Of a stretch of DNA of 34,453 nucleotides, positions 1 through 6,640 are shown piece after piece (positions within the stretch are counted from its first letter, which is position 1; each line of letters opens with the position of its first letter). The notes under the pieces were generated by a model. That model was not told the DNA's origin. It did not search any database and saw nothing but the letters and a program-made list of their open reading frames with translations. This stretch comes from Anaeroplasma bactoclasticum. GTDB lineage: Bacteria > Bacillota_I > Bacilli_A > ML615J-28 > CAG-313. The stretch lies in contig JAMPAL010000012.1 in NCBI GenBank assembly GCA_023667245.1, positions 1 to 34,453 of the forward strand, in the 5' to 3' direction. Made by a program: the position numbers and the translations under genes.

Positions 1-74
1 TTGTTGTCATGAATGAAATCGATAAAAAAATGCGAAAAGAGCATCTCTTTCAAGGTGATTTATGTATAAAATAG
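1..74 (+). CDS. C-terminal tail of a probable radical SAM protein (YtqA/TIGR01212-like), truncated by window edge
   Basis: An open frame enters from the left edge (codons in phase with base 3) and stops with TAG at 72-74, overlapping the start of the next gene by 13 bases. The visible tail has a short charged helix followed by FQGDL. I infer a YtqA-type radical SAM protein because YtqA is the usual partner just upstream of ytqB/mnmM in Bacillota and members I recall end in a similar charged helix followed by QG. Only 23 residues are visible, so the identity rests mainly on gene context. Confidence 0.5.
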   Translation, partial: VVMNEIDKKMRKEHLFQGDLCIK

Positions 75-640
75 TTGAATTTTCTCATTTACTGATCCAA
101 GAACACTATTATCGTCTTCATAAAGAAGATGTCTTATTTGTTGATGCAACTTGTGGTATGGGACAAGACACCTTATATATGGCTGAACTCCTCCATCATC
201 AAGGACAAATTGTGGCCTATGATATTCAAAATATTGCCATTGACCAAACAAAGCAATTACTTTTAGAAAAGGGCTATACCAATGTCACCTATAAATTACA
301 ATCTCATGAATATTTAAATGAAATTGCGGACTTGGTGATTTACAATTGTGGATATTTACCTGGTCACGATAAACACCTTACCACAAAAGCATCTTCTACC
401 TTAATGAGTATCCAGAAGGCCATTGAAATGATGGCAACCAATCCTGATTTACTGATTATCTTGGTCCTTTATCCAGGACACCCTGAAGGCAAAATGGAAA
501 GCGACGTGTTAGATGATTTTTGTCAAAAATTACCAGGTGCATCTTACCTTGTTTGTAAATATCAAAACTATAATCGCCCTACTTCTCCTTATATTATTAC
601 TATTTCTAAAAATACGTTCAAACAGCATATCCATCAATAG
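62..640 (+). CDS. mnmM: tRNA mnm5s2U34 methyltransferase MnmM (YtqB family)
   Basis: A 192-residue class I SAM-dependent methyltransferase of the YtqB family. B. subtilis YtqB was identified as MnmM, which methylates 5-aminomethyl-2-thiouridine at tRNA wobble position 34. Motif I is VDATCGMGQDT near residue 27, an acidic loop YDIQ follows near residue 53, and the family motif NCGYLPGHDK lies near residue 95. A YPGHPEGK segment near residue 139 is also typical. The length is normal and there is no membrane segment, so it should act in the cytosol. The start overlaps the preceding frame by 13 bases, indicating translational coupling. A strong terminator follows the stop codon directly. Older annotations call the family a putative rRNA methylase. 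Confidence 0.85.
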   Translation: MYKIVEFSHLLIQEHYYRLHKEDVLFVDATCGMGQDTLYMAELLHHQGQIVAYDIQNIAIDQTKQLLLEKGYTNVTYKLQSHEYLNEIADLVIYNCGYLPGHDKHLTTKASSTLMSIQKAIEMMATNPDLLIILVLYPGHPEGKMESDVLDDFCQKLPGASYLVCKYQNYNRPTSPYIITISKNTFKQHIHQ

Positions 641-670
641 AAAAAAAGCAAACAAATGTTTGCTTTTTTT
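641..670. terminator. Bidirectional intrinsic terminator between mnmM and spoIIQ
   Basis: The arms 647-653 (AGCAAAC) and 658-664 (GTTTGCT) pair perfectly around a 4-base loop. They are flanked by a run of A on the left and a run of T on the right, so the structure works on both strands. It separates two convergent genes, mnmM (+) and spoIIQ (-). Confidence 0.85.
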
Positions 671-1317
671 TAAATCTCTGATATTTTTTTACCAACTAGA
701 GTTTCAGGATTTACATAAATACCATTTTTCTTCACTTGAAGATAAACATGATTTCCTGCTTCTTTATCTATATTGGTATGACCACTTGTTCCAATTTTAT
801 CTCCTTGGTTAATGGTTGTATCTACTGTCACAGTCACTTCGCTTAGACCATAGTAATAACTAACCAATTGATTATTATGTTCAACTACAACATAATTACC
901 ATAAAGAGGGCTTTCTTTGATTTCAATAACCTTTCCACTCAGTACACAAGTTACATCAAATGTTGTTTTTTCTTTATTGGCATAACCTACACCATTACTT
1001 GTTCGATAACTATTTTCATATTGAATAAGCGATAATAACTGATCTTCTTTTGAAGCGTTTTTATCATAAAATTTACGAACAACGGTATAGCTCATACTTT
1101 CTTGAAAAGGCAGTTTGAAAACTTCTTCTGGCTTGGTAGTCACCGGATCGTCATCACCAATTGGTGGGATAACCACGGGTGGATTTGGGTCAATCGGTTT
1201 GTCAGTTTGATTCATTGTAACAGAGACAATTAATGCAATAGCAAGTAGTGCTAAAATACCAACAAAGAAGAAAAATTGAAATTTATTTTGGCCAATTTTC
1301 TTTATCAACTTTTTCAC
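670..1317 (-). CDS. spoIIQ: Stage II sporulation protein SpoIIQ (degenerate M23/LytM domain)
   Basis: A 215-residue forespore membrane protein. Residues about 15-35 form one membrane helix, a proline/aspartate-rich linker follows, and residues about 75-210 form a LytM/M23-type domain. SpoIIQ crosses the outer forespore membrane space and docks with SpoIIIAH in the feeding-tube channel during engulfment. Characteristic segments are LSGKV, SPLYGNYVVVEH, GLSEV and AGNHVYLQV. The metal site is lost: the final HxH is HVY (190-192), and by my alignment the first His and the Asp are replaced by Arg105 and Gly111. A role as scaffold rather than endopeptidase is therefore inferred. The start is GTG with GAGGTGATAC in front. 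A sigma-F-like promoter lies at 1356-1386. Confidence 0.82.
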   Translation of the reverse strand: MKKLIKKIGQNKFQFFFFVGILALLAIALIVSVTMNQTDKPIDPNPPVVIPPIGDDDPVTTKPEEVFKLPFQESMSYTVVRKFYDKNASKEDQLLSLIQYENSYRTSNGVGYANKEKTTFDVTCVLSGKVIEIKESPLYGNYVVVEHNNQLVSYYYGLSEVTVTVDTTINQGDKIGTSGHTNIDKEAGNHVYLQVKKNGIYVNPETLVGKKISEI

Positions 1318-1355
1318 TGTATCACCTCAGGATTAGTATGACACAGTTTTTTTAA

Positions 1356-1386
1356 ATTATACCCATTAATTGATTAAAGTGTAAAC
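1356..1386 (-). promoter_or_regulatory. Candidate sigma-F (or sigma-A) promoter of spoIIQ
   Basis: On the minus strand GGGTATAAT (1356-1364) fits the sigma-F -10 pattern GGNNANANT at every fixed position. GTTTA at 1382-1386 is one base from the -35 pattern GYATA, with 17 bases between. The same DNA also reads as a sigma-A promoter: TTTACA (1380-1385), 18-base spacer, TATAAT (1356-1361). It overlaps the end of the DUF1146 gene. spoIIQ is a classical sigma-F gene in B. subtilis, so sigma-F is the favoured reading. Confidence 0.5.
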
Positions 1387-1584
1387 ACACTCCATTATAT
1401 TTTTCATCGCAAAAGCAAATAGATTCGCTAAAATAAAAGTAAGTATAAATGTCGCCACTTTAATGGCTTCAATTTTTCCTTGTTTGAAGCATTTTTCAAA
1501 ATTAGATTTGGTTAGTACATATAAAATAATGAGAAATGATGATGCAAAACTAATAAAATAAATCATTGCAAATGTTTTTTCCAT
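1366..1584 (-). CDS. DUF1146-like small integral membrane protein (YwzB-like)
   Basis: A 72-residue protein with two hydrophobic helices (about 5-24 and 42-66) separated by a charged loop. Size, two-helix layout and position close to spoIIQ resemble YwzB/DUF1146, which in B. subtilis lies between atpC and the murA-spoIID-spoIIQ group. No catalytic motif is visible and the function is unknown. The start ATG is preceded by AAGGAGA. It is probably co-transcribed with the upstream popT gene, 36 bases away. The family call rests on topology and context, not on a diagnostic motif. Confidence 0.55.
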   Translation of the reverse strand: MEKTFAMIYFISFASSFLIILYVLTKSNFEKCFKQGKIEAIKVATFILTFILANLFAFAMKNIMECVYTLIN

Positions 1585-1620
1585 ATGAATCTCCTTATAT
1601 TGTTCAATCGTTGATTGATT

Positions 1621-2439
1621 TTATACAACTTTTTTTTGAATTTTTTTGGCAAATGTTTCCCAAGCAAGCGTAAATAGAAAGCCTAAAAGGACACAAAGAA
1701 TATTCATCCATAAGTCAAATTGATTTTCAAAATGCATAGGTATGGTTAATAATGTAGAAGACACCACGATTCCTAAAATCACATGATACATTCCTGTATA
1801 ATGTTTTTCGAATAAAACATGGACTAGTTTAGATAAACTCAGTAATGTCGCCATAAAGCCAATTGCAAGTGGTACCAATACTACTCCATCTAACGCAGCA
1901 ATGCCATCTGTCATAGGTTGATAAAGTCCTAAAAAAATGAGGGTCGCTGAAGAACTCATACCAGGAACAATAATACTCAGTCCCCAAGCAATACCACAAA
2001 GAAGATAGGTAAATAAATTGGTTGGAAGACTGATTTGATGTGTTTTGAGGAAAAGAAGGAAACAAAGAAATAGAAAAAATGATCCTATAAATCCTATAAT
2101 GGCTTTTTTATTTCTTCCTCTACTTCCTGCCTCTTGAAAAATGCTCGGAAACATACCTAATGTTAGTCCTAAAAAAACCGATAATGTATACCCACTATTT
2201 TGCGCCAATAAAAAACTCACTACTTTAGCAAAACCAATAAAACCAACAACTCCACCAATAGCAAATGGCACAAGCATATTGAAATACTGCCTTGCCTTTT
2301 TGAACGGATGTGCAAGTACTTCCATCAGTGGCTGATAAATACCAAAAATAACTGTGAGTACACCACCGCTAATTCCTGGAAGAATTGCCGCAATCCCCAC
2401 AAAGATGCCACAAATGAGCATCTTCACCCCATAAAGCAC
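1621..2439 (-). CDS. popT: DUF368 polyprenyl-phosphate translocase (PopT-type)
   Basis: A polytopic membrane protein of about 270 residues in the DUF368 family. Members such as PopT recycle undecaprenyl phosphate across the cytoplasmic membrane for cell-wall synthesis. Two inverted copies of the family motif are visible: LPGISGGVLTVIFGIYQPL near residue 21 and VPGMSSSATLIFLGLYQPM near residue 158. Eight or more hydrophobic helices are evident. The longest start is GTG at 2439 with a poor ribosome site. ATG at 2421 follows GGGGTGA closely and may be used instead, but would trim the first helix. It lies 23 bases after pyruvate kinase and is probably co-transcribed with it. Confidence 0.85.
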   Translation of the reverse strand: MLYGVKMLICGIFVGIAAILPGISGGVLTVIFGIYQPLMEVLAHPFKKARQYFNMLVPFAIGGVVGFIGFAKVVSFLLAQNSGYTLSVFLGLTLGMFPSIFQEAGSRGRNKKAIIGFIGSFFLFLCFLLFLKTHQISLPTNLFTYLLCGIAWGLSIIVPGMSSSATLIFLGLYQPMTDGIAALDGVVLVPLAIGFMATLLSLSKLVHVLFEKHYTGMYHVILGIVVSSTLLTIPMHFENQFDLWMNILCVLLGFLFTLAWETFAKKIQKKVV

Positions 2440-2462
2440 TTCAAATTTGTTTTGTTTAAAAA

Positions 2463-3884
2463 TTATTTCTCCCTCGTTTTCACTATTTGTACGTTCAAAA
2501 TATCCGTACTTTGGGTTTTTCCTCCTGTCAAAACAACACGATCATTTTCATTTACATAACCATACATTTTAGCACAAGCAATGGCGTGATCAAACAATGT
2601 ATTGGTATTATTTTGATACAATGCCATTACAGGATATACTCCCCAAGATAAAGACAATTGATGAAACGTTTTTAGGTTAGGAGTCGGTGCAACAATCGGT
2701 ACTTGAGGACGATATTTTGACACGCGTCTTGCTGTATGGCCTGATTTGGTAACTGCGATAATAGCCTTGGCATTTAAATCTTTTGCGGTTGTACATGCGG
2801 CATCACAAATGGCATTGGTTGTATCATCTGAATCGTTGTCATATTTCAAACCATCATAGCACTTCATATCAAAAGCATCTTGTTCTGCTTGCATTGCAAT
2901 CTTAGCCATCGTTTTGACAACACGTGCAGGATGATCCCCCATAGCTGTTTCACCAGAAAGCATAATTCCACTAGTACCATCAAAAATAGCATTGGCTACA
3001 TCTGTAATTTCAGCTCTAGTAGGCGTATTACTATGAATCATTGATTCTAACATTTGTGTAGCTGTGATGACCATTTTACCTGATTGAAAACATTTGCGAA
3101 TGAATTTTTTTTGTAAACCAGGTAATTTTTCATATTCCACTTCTACCCCCATATCTCCACGGGCAACCATAATTCCATCTGAATATGCAAGGATTTCATC
3201 AAAATTATTGACACCTTCAATATTTTCAATTTTAGAAATAATTTTGATTTGATGTCCACCAATATAATCCAAATAGTTTCGAAGAGAAATCACATCTTCT
3301 TTTGAACGGACAAACGATGCCGCAATAAAATCTACATCTTGTTCTACACCAAAGCGCAAATCCATTTTATCTTGTTCGCTTAGATATTGAAAATTCAAAT
3401 GAACATTAGGCACATTTACACCTTTATGGTTGGAAATGACACCTCCTACTTTTACCTTACAAATAATATTTTCTTCACTTGTTTCTAGTACTTCCAATTC
3501 TACTTTTCCATCATCAATTAAAATCTTATTGCCCTTATTCAATTGACTTGGTAAATCTTTGTATGTAATGGCAACCATAGTTTCATTGCCAAGCATAGAT
3601 TGTGTCGTAAGTGTAAACGTATTGCCTTTTTTTAAAGTAACTTTTTCATTTTCAAAATCACCCAAACGAATTTCTGGTCCTTTGGTATCTAACATCACAC
3701 CAGCAGGTACACCCAAACAATCTCTTACACTTCTAAATATGGCAATTGTTTCTTTATGATATTCGTGTGTGCCATGCGAAAAATTAATTCTAGCTACATT
3801 CATACCACTTTGTAACATTTTTTCTAAAGTCTTTTCGTCTCTTGATGCAGGTCCTAAAGTACAAATTATTTTTGTTTTTTTCAT
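2463..3884 (-). CDS. pyk: Pyruvate kinase
   Basis: A 473-residue pyruvate kinase converting phosphoenolpyruvate and ADP to pyruvate and ATP at the end of glycolysis. The N-terminus TKIICTLGPAS and the segment GMNVARINFSHG are canonical. IISKIENIEG holds the catalytic lysine, MVARGDMGVE contributes metal binding, and ATQMLESM with PTRAE completes the active site. The length covers the A, B and C domains but lacks the extra C-terminal PEP-utiliser domain found in Bacillus enzymes. No pfkA is adjacent; upstream lies the decayed mobile island. The leader holds a terminator-like hairpin and, further up, a cre-like site. Confidence 0.97.
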   Translation of the reverse strand: MKKTKIICTLGPASRDEKTLEKMLQSGMNVARINFSHGTHEYHKETIAIFRSVRDCLGVPAGVMLDTKGPEIRLGDFENEKVTLKKGNTFTLTTQSMLGNETMVAITYKDLPSQLNKGNKILIDDGKVELEVLETSEENIICKVKVGGVISNHKGVNVPNVHLNFQYLSEQDKMDLRFGVEQDVDFIAASFVRSKEDVISLRNYLDYIGGHQIKIISKIENIEGVNNFDEILAYSDGIMVARGDMGVEVEYEKLPGLQKKFIRKCFQSGKMVITATQMLESMIHSNTPTRAEITDVANAIFDGTSGIMLSGETAMGDHPARVVKTMAKIAMQAEQDAFDMKCYDGLKYDNDSDDTTNAICDAACTTAKDLNAKAIIAVTKSGHTARRVSKYRPQVPIVAPTPNLKTFHQLSLSWGVYPVMALYQNNTNTLFDHAIACAKMYGYVNENDRVVLTGGKTQSTDILNVQIVKTREK

Positions 3885-3918
3885 TTTTAACAGTTCCTTT
3901 ATTCCAGTTATTTACAAT

Positions 3919-3943
3919 GAAAAAGGGCCATACGACTGCCCTT
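3919..3943 (-). terminator. Terminator-like hairpin in the pyk leader
   Basis: On the minus strand AAGGGC (3938-3943) pairs with GCCCTT (3923-3928) over a 9-base loop and runs into five T. It lies about 35 bases before the pyk start codon. It could be an attenuator of pyk or the terminator of a gene since lost upstream. No anti-terminator partner is obvious. Confidence 0.4.
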
Positions 3944-4036
3944 ACTTGACAGACTCCACCACTTCATTGTATTCATTTCAATATTATTTTATCACTATTT
4001 TCAAAATAAGTCTATTAGATGACTACCTAGAATAGA

Positions 4037-4050
4037 TGAAAACGTTCTAT
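4037..4050. promoter_or_regulatory. Possible cre (CcpA) site upstream of pyk
   Basis: TGAAAACGTTCTAT matches the cre pattern TGNAANCGNWNNCW at all but one fixed position. It lies about 150 bases upstream of pyk, a glycolytic gene often controlled by CcpA. Single-mismatch matches occur by chance in AT-rich DNA, so this is weak. Confidence 0.3.
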
Positions 4051-4170
4051 CTATTTTAGCCCTTTTATGCGTTTTTCATCATATAAAAACAAGACGATCA
4101 CAATTGGGCCATCCTCCATAAGGAAGACACCCTAAAGCTTTGTACCTCAAATTAAAATATTGTTGTATTT

Positions 4171-4588
4171 AAAGAGATATAGCCCGACGGCTATACCGTT
4201 TTGATGGTTTTTGTTTCAAATGTTCTTGGAAGTATTCTTCCATTTCCTCCGAAGATTGCTCTCGGATAATTCCAACGCCGTTGTAGTAGATTTCCAAGCC
4301 TTGATCACGCTTGCTGTTCCTATATTCAGGTTTGGATACCATGATTTTCTGAGTAAACTCGGTTAGCCTCGTTGCCCTCTTTGTCCTGCCAATAAACCGC
4401 TACAAGCTCTCTGTCTGCACTTTGATGTTTTCAAGATAGTTTTTGACGGTGGTAGCGATATTTTCTCTTAGTATGCCACAGGCGTTAGGCAACTTATACC
4501 GCAATTTCATTTCAAGAACATTGTGTATTCTATTGTAACTTCCCAAAAAGGGTATTTTATTATATATCGTAGAACAGATGCTTGTCAA
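4171..4588 (-). pseudogene. Frameshifted remnant of a mobile-element protein (possibly recombinase C-terminus)
   Basis: One minus-strand frame runs from about 4588 to TAG at 4400-4402. Across that point a second frame reads ELVAVYWQDKEGNEANR. From about 4345 down to about 4171 the first frame resumes with LTEFTQKIMVSKPEYR and EIYYNGVGIIRE. Reading across these shifts gives a plausible protein of about 115 residues, so at least two frameshifts have broken it. The EIYYNGVGII ending resembles the C-terminal DUF4368 region of large serine recombinases, but I cannot settle the family. Its base composition is richer in GC than the neighbouring AT-rich DNA. It belongs to the decayed island together with the TnpV remnant. 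Confidence 0.5.
4178..4195. repeat. Perfect 7-bp hairpin at the end of a gene remnant
   Basis: TATAGCC (4178-4184) and GGCTATA (4189-4195) pair around CGAC. On the minus strand the structure lies within the last codons of the 4171-4588 remnant and is followed only by TCTCTTT, so it is at best a weak terminator. Confidence 0.4.
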
Positions 4589-4664
4589 TGTTTTTTCAGA
4601 GCTTTTGAATATTTTTCGGAGAAAACAAGAATCCTATTTAGTTTGAGCATGACCTTATAGAGAA

Positions 4665-4706
4665 AGCGCCAATGAAATGTGTATTTCTCCACACTTCACT
4701 GGCGCT
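4665..4706 (-). terminator. Long hairpin downstream of the acetyltransferase gene
   Basis: Arms 4665-4681 and 4690-4706 pair with only two mismatches around an 8-base loop (AGCGCCA ... TGGCGCT at the base). It begins just after the stop codon of the minus-strand GNAT gene. The trailing stretch TTTCTC is T-rich but short, so termination is probable but could be imperfect. Confidence 0.65.
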
Positions 4707-4715
4707 ACGTCTTGA

Positions 4716-5192
4716 TTACTGCTGATAACATATTTGGGTTCGACTCATACGATACACTTCAACTTCAAATGATTCATTTCCAGGCATTACTCCTTTAACA
4801 ATCTTTTGAATATGGAATCCTAACGATTCATATAATTTTCTCGCAGGCTCATTTCCGTATAAAACTTCGATGTATTTTATATTAGGTTCGGTGTCTAAAG
4901 CTTTTTTGACAAGCCTTTTTCCAATCCCATTACGCATCATTTGAGGAGAAACGTAGAGCCATGCAAGTTCATCATCGGTATAAGCACTAAATGCTACTAC
5001 GATGCCATCTATAATTGCTACATCTATATGCGGGTAATCGAAAAAATCTTCTCTTTCAGCCGCAATAGAAAAAGGAAGAAAGGCATCATCAAGAGAAGCC
5101 ATCGACAACTCTATCTTACGAGAGGCATCATGTACTTCACTAATATATTTGTAATCTGATGATATATACGGTCTGATTTTAATATCTATCAT
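4716..5192 (-). CDS. GNAT family N-acetyltransferase
   Basis: A 158-residue GNAT-fold acetyltransferase expected to move an acetyl group from acetyl-CoA to an unknown amine. IRPYISSDYKYI at the N-terminus is the usual first strand and helix. WLYVSPQMMRNGIGKRLV near residue 79 holds the acetyl-CoA pyrophosphate loop (Q/RxxGxG/A; here RNGIGK). VLYGNEPARKLYESLGF near residue 110 is the classic C-terminal motif B. The start ATG is preceded by TTAGGAG. A CCAGT...ACTGG leader hairpin (5224-5243) precedes it, nearly repeated before the next GNAT gene. It is flanked by mobile-element debris, so it was probably acquired with the island. The substrate cannot be read from the sequence. Confidence 0.85.
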   Translation of the reverse strand: MIDIKIRPYISSDYKYISEVHDASRKIELSMASLDDAFLPFSIAAEREDFFDYPHIDVAIIDGIVVAFSAYTDDELAWLYVSPQMMRNGIGKRLVKKALDTEPNIKYIEVLYGNEPARKLYESLGFHIQKIVKGVMPGNESFEVEVYRMSRTQICYQQ

Positions 5193-5208
5193 AAATGTTG
5201 CTCCTAAC

Positions 5209-5243
5209 CCTAAAATTCAGATTTTCCAGTGCTATAACTGGAA
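5209..5243 (-). repeat. Hairpin leader, copy 1 (before GNAT gene 4716-5192)
   Basis: On the minus strand TTCCAGT and ACTGGAA (5237-5243 and 5224-5230 on plus) pair around six bases. The hairpin plus the 15 bases after it match 5838-5870 at about four positions in five. It sits between the two GNAT genes, immediately in front of the ribosome site of the second. Confidence 0.6.
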
Positions 5244-5283
5244 TTTATTGCTCTTTTGAATCAATCCACATTTTTAATTCTTA

Positions 5284-5817
5284 TCATAAAACATATTCCA
5301 TTTGACAATCGTACGGTTCTGCTTCTACATGCTTCTGATTATACTCACTTGCCTCCACACAACCTATTGAGCGATAAAACGCCTGACTTTCAATGGCAGA
5401 ATGAGCAGAAATATATAGTTTTTTTGCTCCCTGTTTTTTTGCCCAATCTGCGGCGACAAAAAACAGAGTTTTTCCAATTCCTTCTCTGCGCATATCTTCC
5501 GACACATGAAGAGCAGACAAGTCACAATAGCGGTTTTCACCCCCAAAAAAGCTGTTTTCTACCGATACAAATCCCTTCAGTTTACCGTCTAAAAAGGCAC
5601 CATAAACGACCCCTCCTGTGTGCACCGTATTACATAAGCAATCAATCAAAATTTGATAGTCATCTTCCGTCCAATCATCAATAAAAGGATCGGAGCGGAC
5701 AACCCAAATGCCGTTTTCACAGCGCAGGCATTGATCCACCACTTGATGGCGTATAAAACTCCGAAAAAGTCCACGCTCAATTTCTTGTTCCTGTAAAACT
5801 CTATATTCCATCATCAT
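5284..5817 (-). CDS. GNAT family N-acetyltransferase (intact; frame open further upstream into a pseudogene)
   Basis: The reading frame extends to 6072, but its first 85 codons are the tail of a different, broken acetyltransferase plus spacer. The intact protein most likely starts at one of three consecutive ATG codons (5809-5817), giving about 177 residues. GAFLDGKLKGFVSVE is the central strand pair. LSALHVSEDMRREGIGKTL near residue 115 carries the RREGIG acetyl-CoA loop. KKLYISAHSAIESQAFYRSIG near residue 139 is motif B. AAAGGA lies somewhat far (about 14 bases) upstream of the first ATG. A hairpin leader similar to that of the next GNAT gene lies at 5838-5870. The substrate is unknown. Confidence 0.8.
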   Translation of the reverse strand: MMMEYRVLQEQEIERGLFRSFIRHQVVDQCLRCENGIWVVRSDPFIDDWTEDDYQILIDCLCNTVHTGGVVYGAFLDGKLKGFVSVENSFFGGENRYCDLSALHVSEDMRREGIGKTLFFVAADWAKKQGAKKLYISAHSAIESQAFYRSIGCVEASEYNQKHVEAEPYDCQMEYVL

Positions 5818-5837
5818 TATGCACTTTGTTTTCCTTT

Positions 5838-5870
5838 CCAAAGTCCGATTTACCAGTACTACAAACTGGA
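5838..5870 (-). repeat. Hairpin leader, copy 2 (before GNAT gene 5284-5817)
   Basis: CCAGT (5853-5857) and ACTGG (5865-5869) form the stem. Sequence on both sides matches copy 1 at 5209-5243. It lies directly after the tail of the acetyltransferase pseudogene and before the start codons of the intact gene. Confidence 0.6.
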
Positions 5871-5883
5871 AGTTGCCGTTATC

Positions 5884-6248
5884 TAGACTTTTTGACAAAA
5901 TAATTTCCAGTGGCTCGTTGGATGGCCGTAGCGCACCACAATCAACGTATCCGTTTTTTCGATAAAAGATTTGTACTTGTTCGTCCGATTGCGTTGAAGT
6001 CATTGCAATTTTATATCGTTTATTTCGATTTCCCTTTCCCCTATGGTTCTTGAGTAAATACAGCATATTCATAAACGATATACTATCTCAAAACAAATTG
6101 TACCGCAATCATCCAATAAACTGATCATTGATCCTAATTAAGGTTTTTTTAGCCTCTATGCATTTCTACAATTTTGACGTTTCAGTATGTGTATCATACT
6201 TTTTCAATATATCAAAATCTCGCTCATCGGCGTACCGAATCAAATCAT
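5884..6248 (-). pseudogene. Broken GNAT acetyltransferase
   Basis: Reading from the ATG at 6248 the ancestral protein can be rebuilt: IRYADERDFDILKKYDTH, then IEAKKTLIRINDQFIG, LRYNLF, then FMNMLYLLKNHRGKG, AMTSTQSDEQVQIFYRKNGY, ending EIILSKSL. This matches a common clostridial GNAT family. Lesions visible are a 5-bp tandem duplication (plus strand AATCA at 6238-6242 and 6243-6247) just after the start codon, a TAG near residue 26, TGA in place of two expected tryptophans, and a disturbed stretch after HRGKG. GGAGG is still present before the ATG. Its undamaged C-terminal frame runs into the next gene. Confidence 0.8.
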
Positions 6249-6337
6249 ATGTATATTCCTCCACAAATCCCGATTTATAGTTTAGACATAAAATAATTAT
6301 ACCACAGATTTGTGAAAAATTCTACTGCGTAATTAGG

Positions 6338-6371
6338 AAAAAGGAGCGGCATGAGTACCCCATACCGCTCC
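6338..6371 (-). terminator. Intrinsic terminator upstream of the acetyltransferase cluster
   Basis: GGAGCGG (6343-6349) and CCGCTCC (6365-6371) pair perfectly, with an inner ATG/CAT pairing, and on the minus strand the stem runs into TTTTT. It is the first convincing terminator downstream of the atp operon and directly follows the TnpV remnant, so it could end either transcript. Confidence 0.8.
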
Positions 6372-6385
6372 CAAAGTTCGATTAT

Positions 6386-6640
6386 GCGCAAATAATGTTG
6401 GTATAAACGATTTTCCTTGTTCTTGACCATATGCTATTCATTGCTTCAACCCAAGTCATTTGGTCAGCAGATTAACCTAGATCAACCGCTTATGCTCATT
6501 GATATACCGCAAGTGACGCTCTCACCATAACTCGATAGACTTCTCTTCTTCGATGGGTAAAGTAAGGTCAAGAATAAAATACCCGTTTTCTCCAAAAATT
6601 GATTTTTCTATTGTTGTAATCCCCATTATGATTTGAATTT
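6386..6640 (-). pseudogene. Remnant of transposon-encoded protein TnpV
   Basis: The minus strand reads GENGYFILDLTLPIEEEKSIELW, a stop, then ERHLRYINEHKRLI, another stop, then VNLLT. In a shifted frame it continues MTWVEAMNSIWSRTRKIVYT and ends shortly afterwards. These are the successive blocks of TnpV proteins of Tn4451-type elements: a (G)xYLxPDLTLP strand, an LWxxRxxRYLxEH helix, LL(T/S)SG, and a final MxWVxxMNNIRxRAxEIVxxEL helix. The stretch between LLT and MTWV is far shorter than in the family, so there is an internal deletion in addition to stops and a frameshift. The match is from memory of the family. Confidence 0.65.

Noticed and set aside
5256..5684. 142-codon plus-strand frame opposite the GNAT gene
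   Set aside because: Proline- and histidine-rich translation typical of an antisense shadow; the minus strand has complete GNAT motifs.
5209..5870. Hairpin leaders as integron attC sites between acetyltransferase cassettes
   Set aside because: The stems are short and lack the conserved GTTRRRY/RYYYAAC core pairs, and no integron integrase is present. A shared leader fits better.
5990..6160. TGA at two expected tryptophan positions in the GNAT remnant, suggesting a UGA=Trp code
   Set aside because: Other genes in the window encode Trp with TGG and several end with TGA (for example the TGA of the lipoprotein gene in the ATGA overlap at 28013-28016). The remnant also has a TAG and a frameshift, so ordinary decay explains it.
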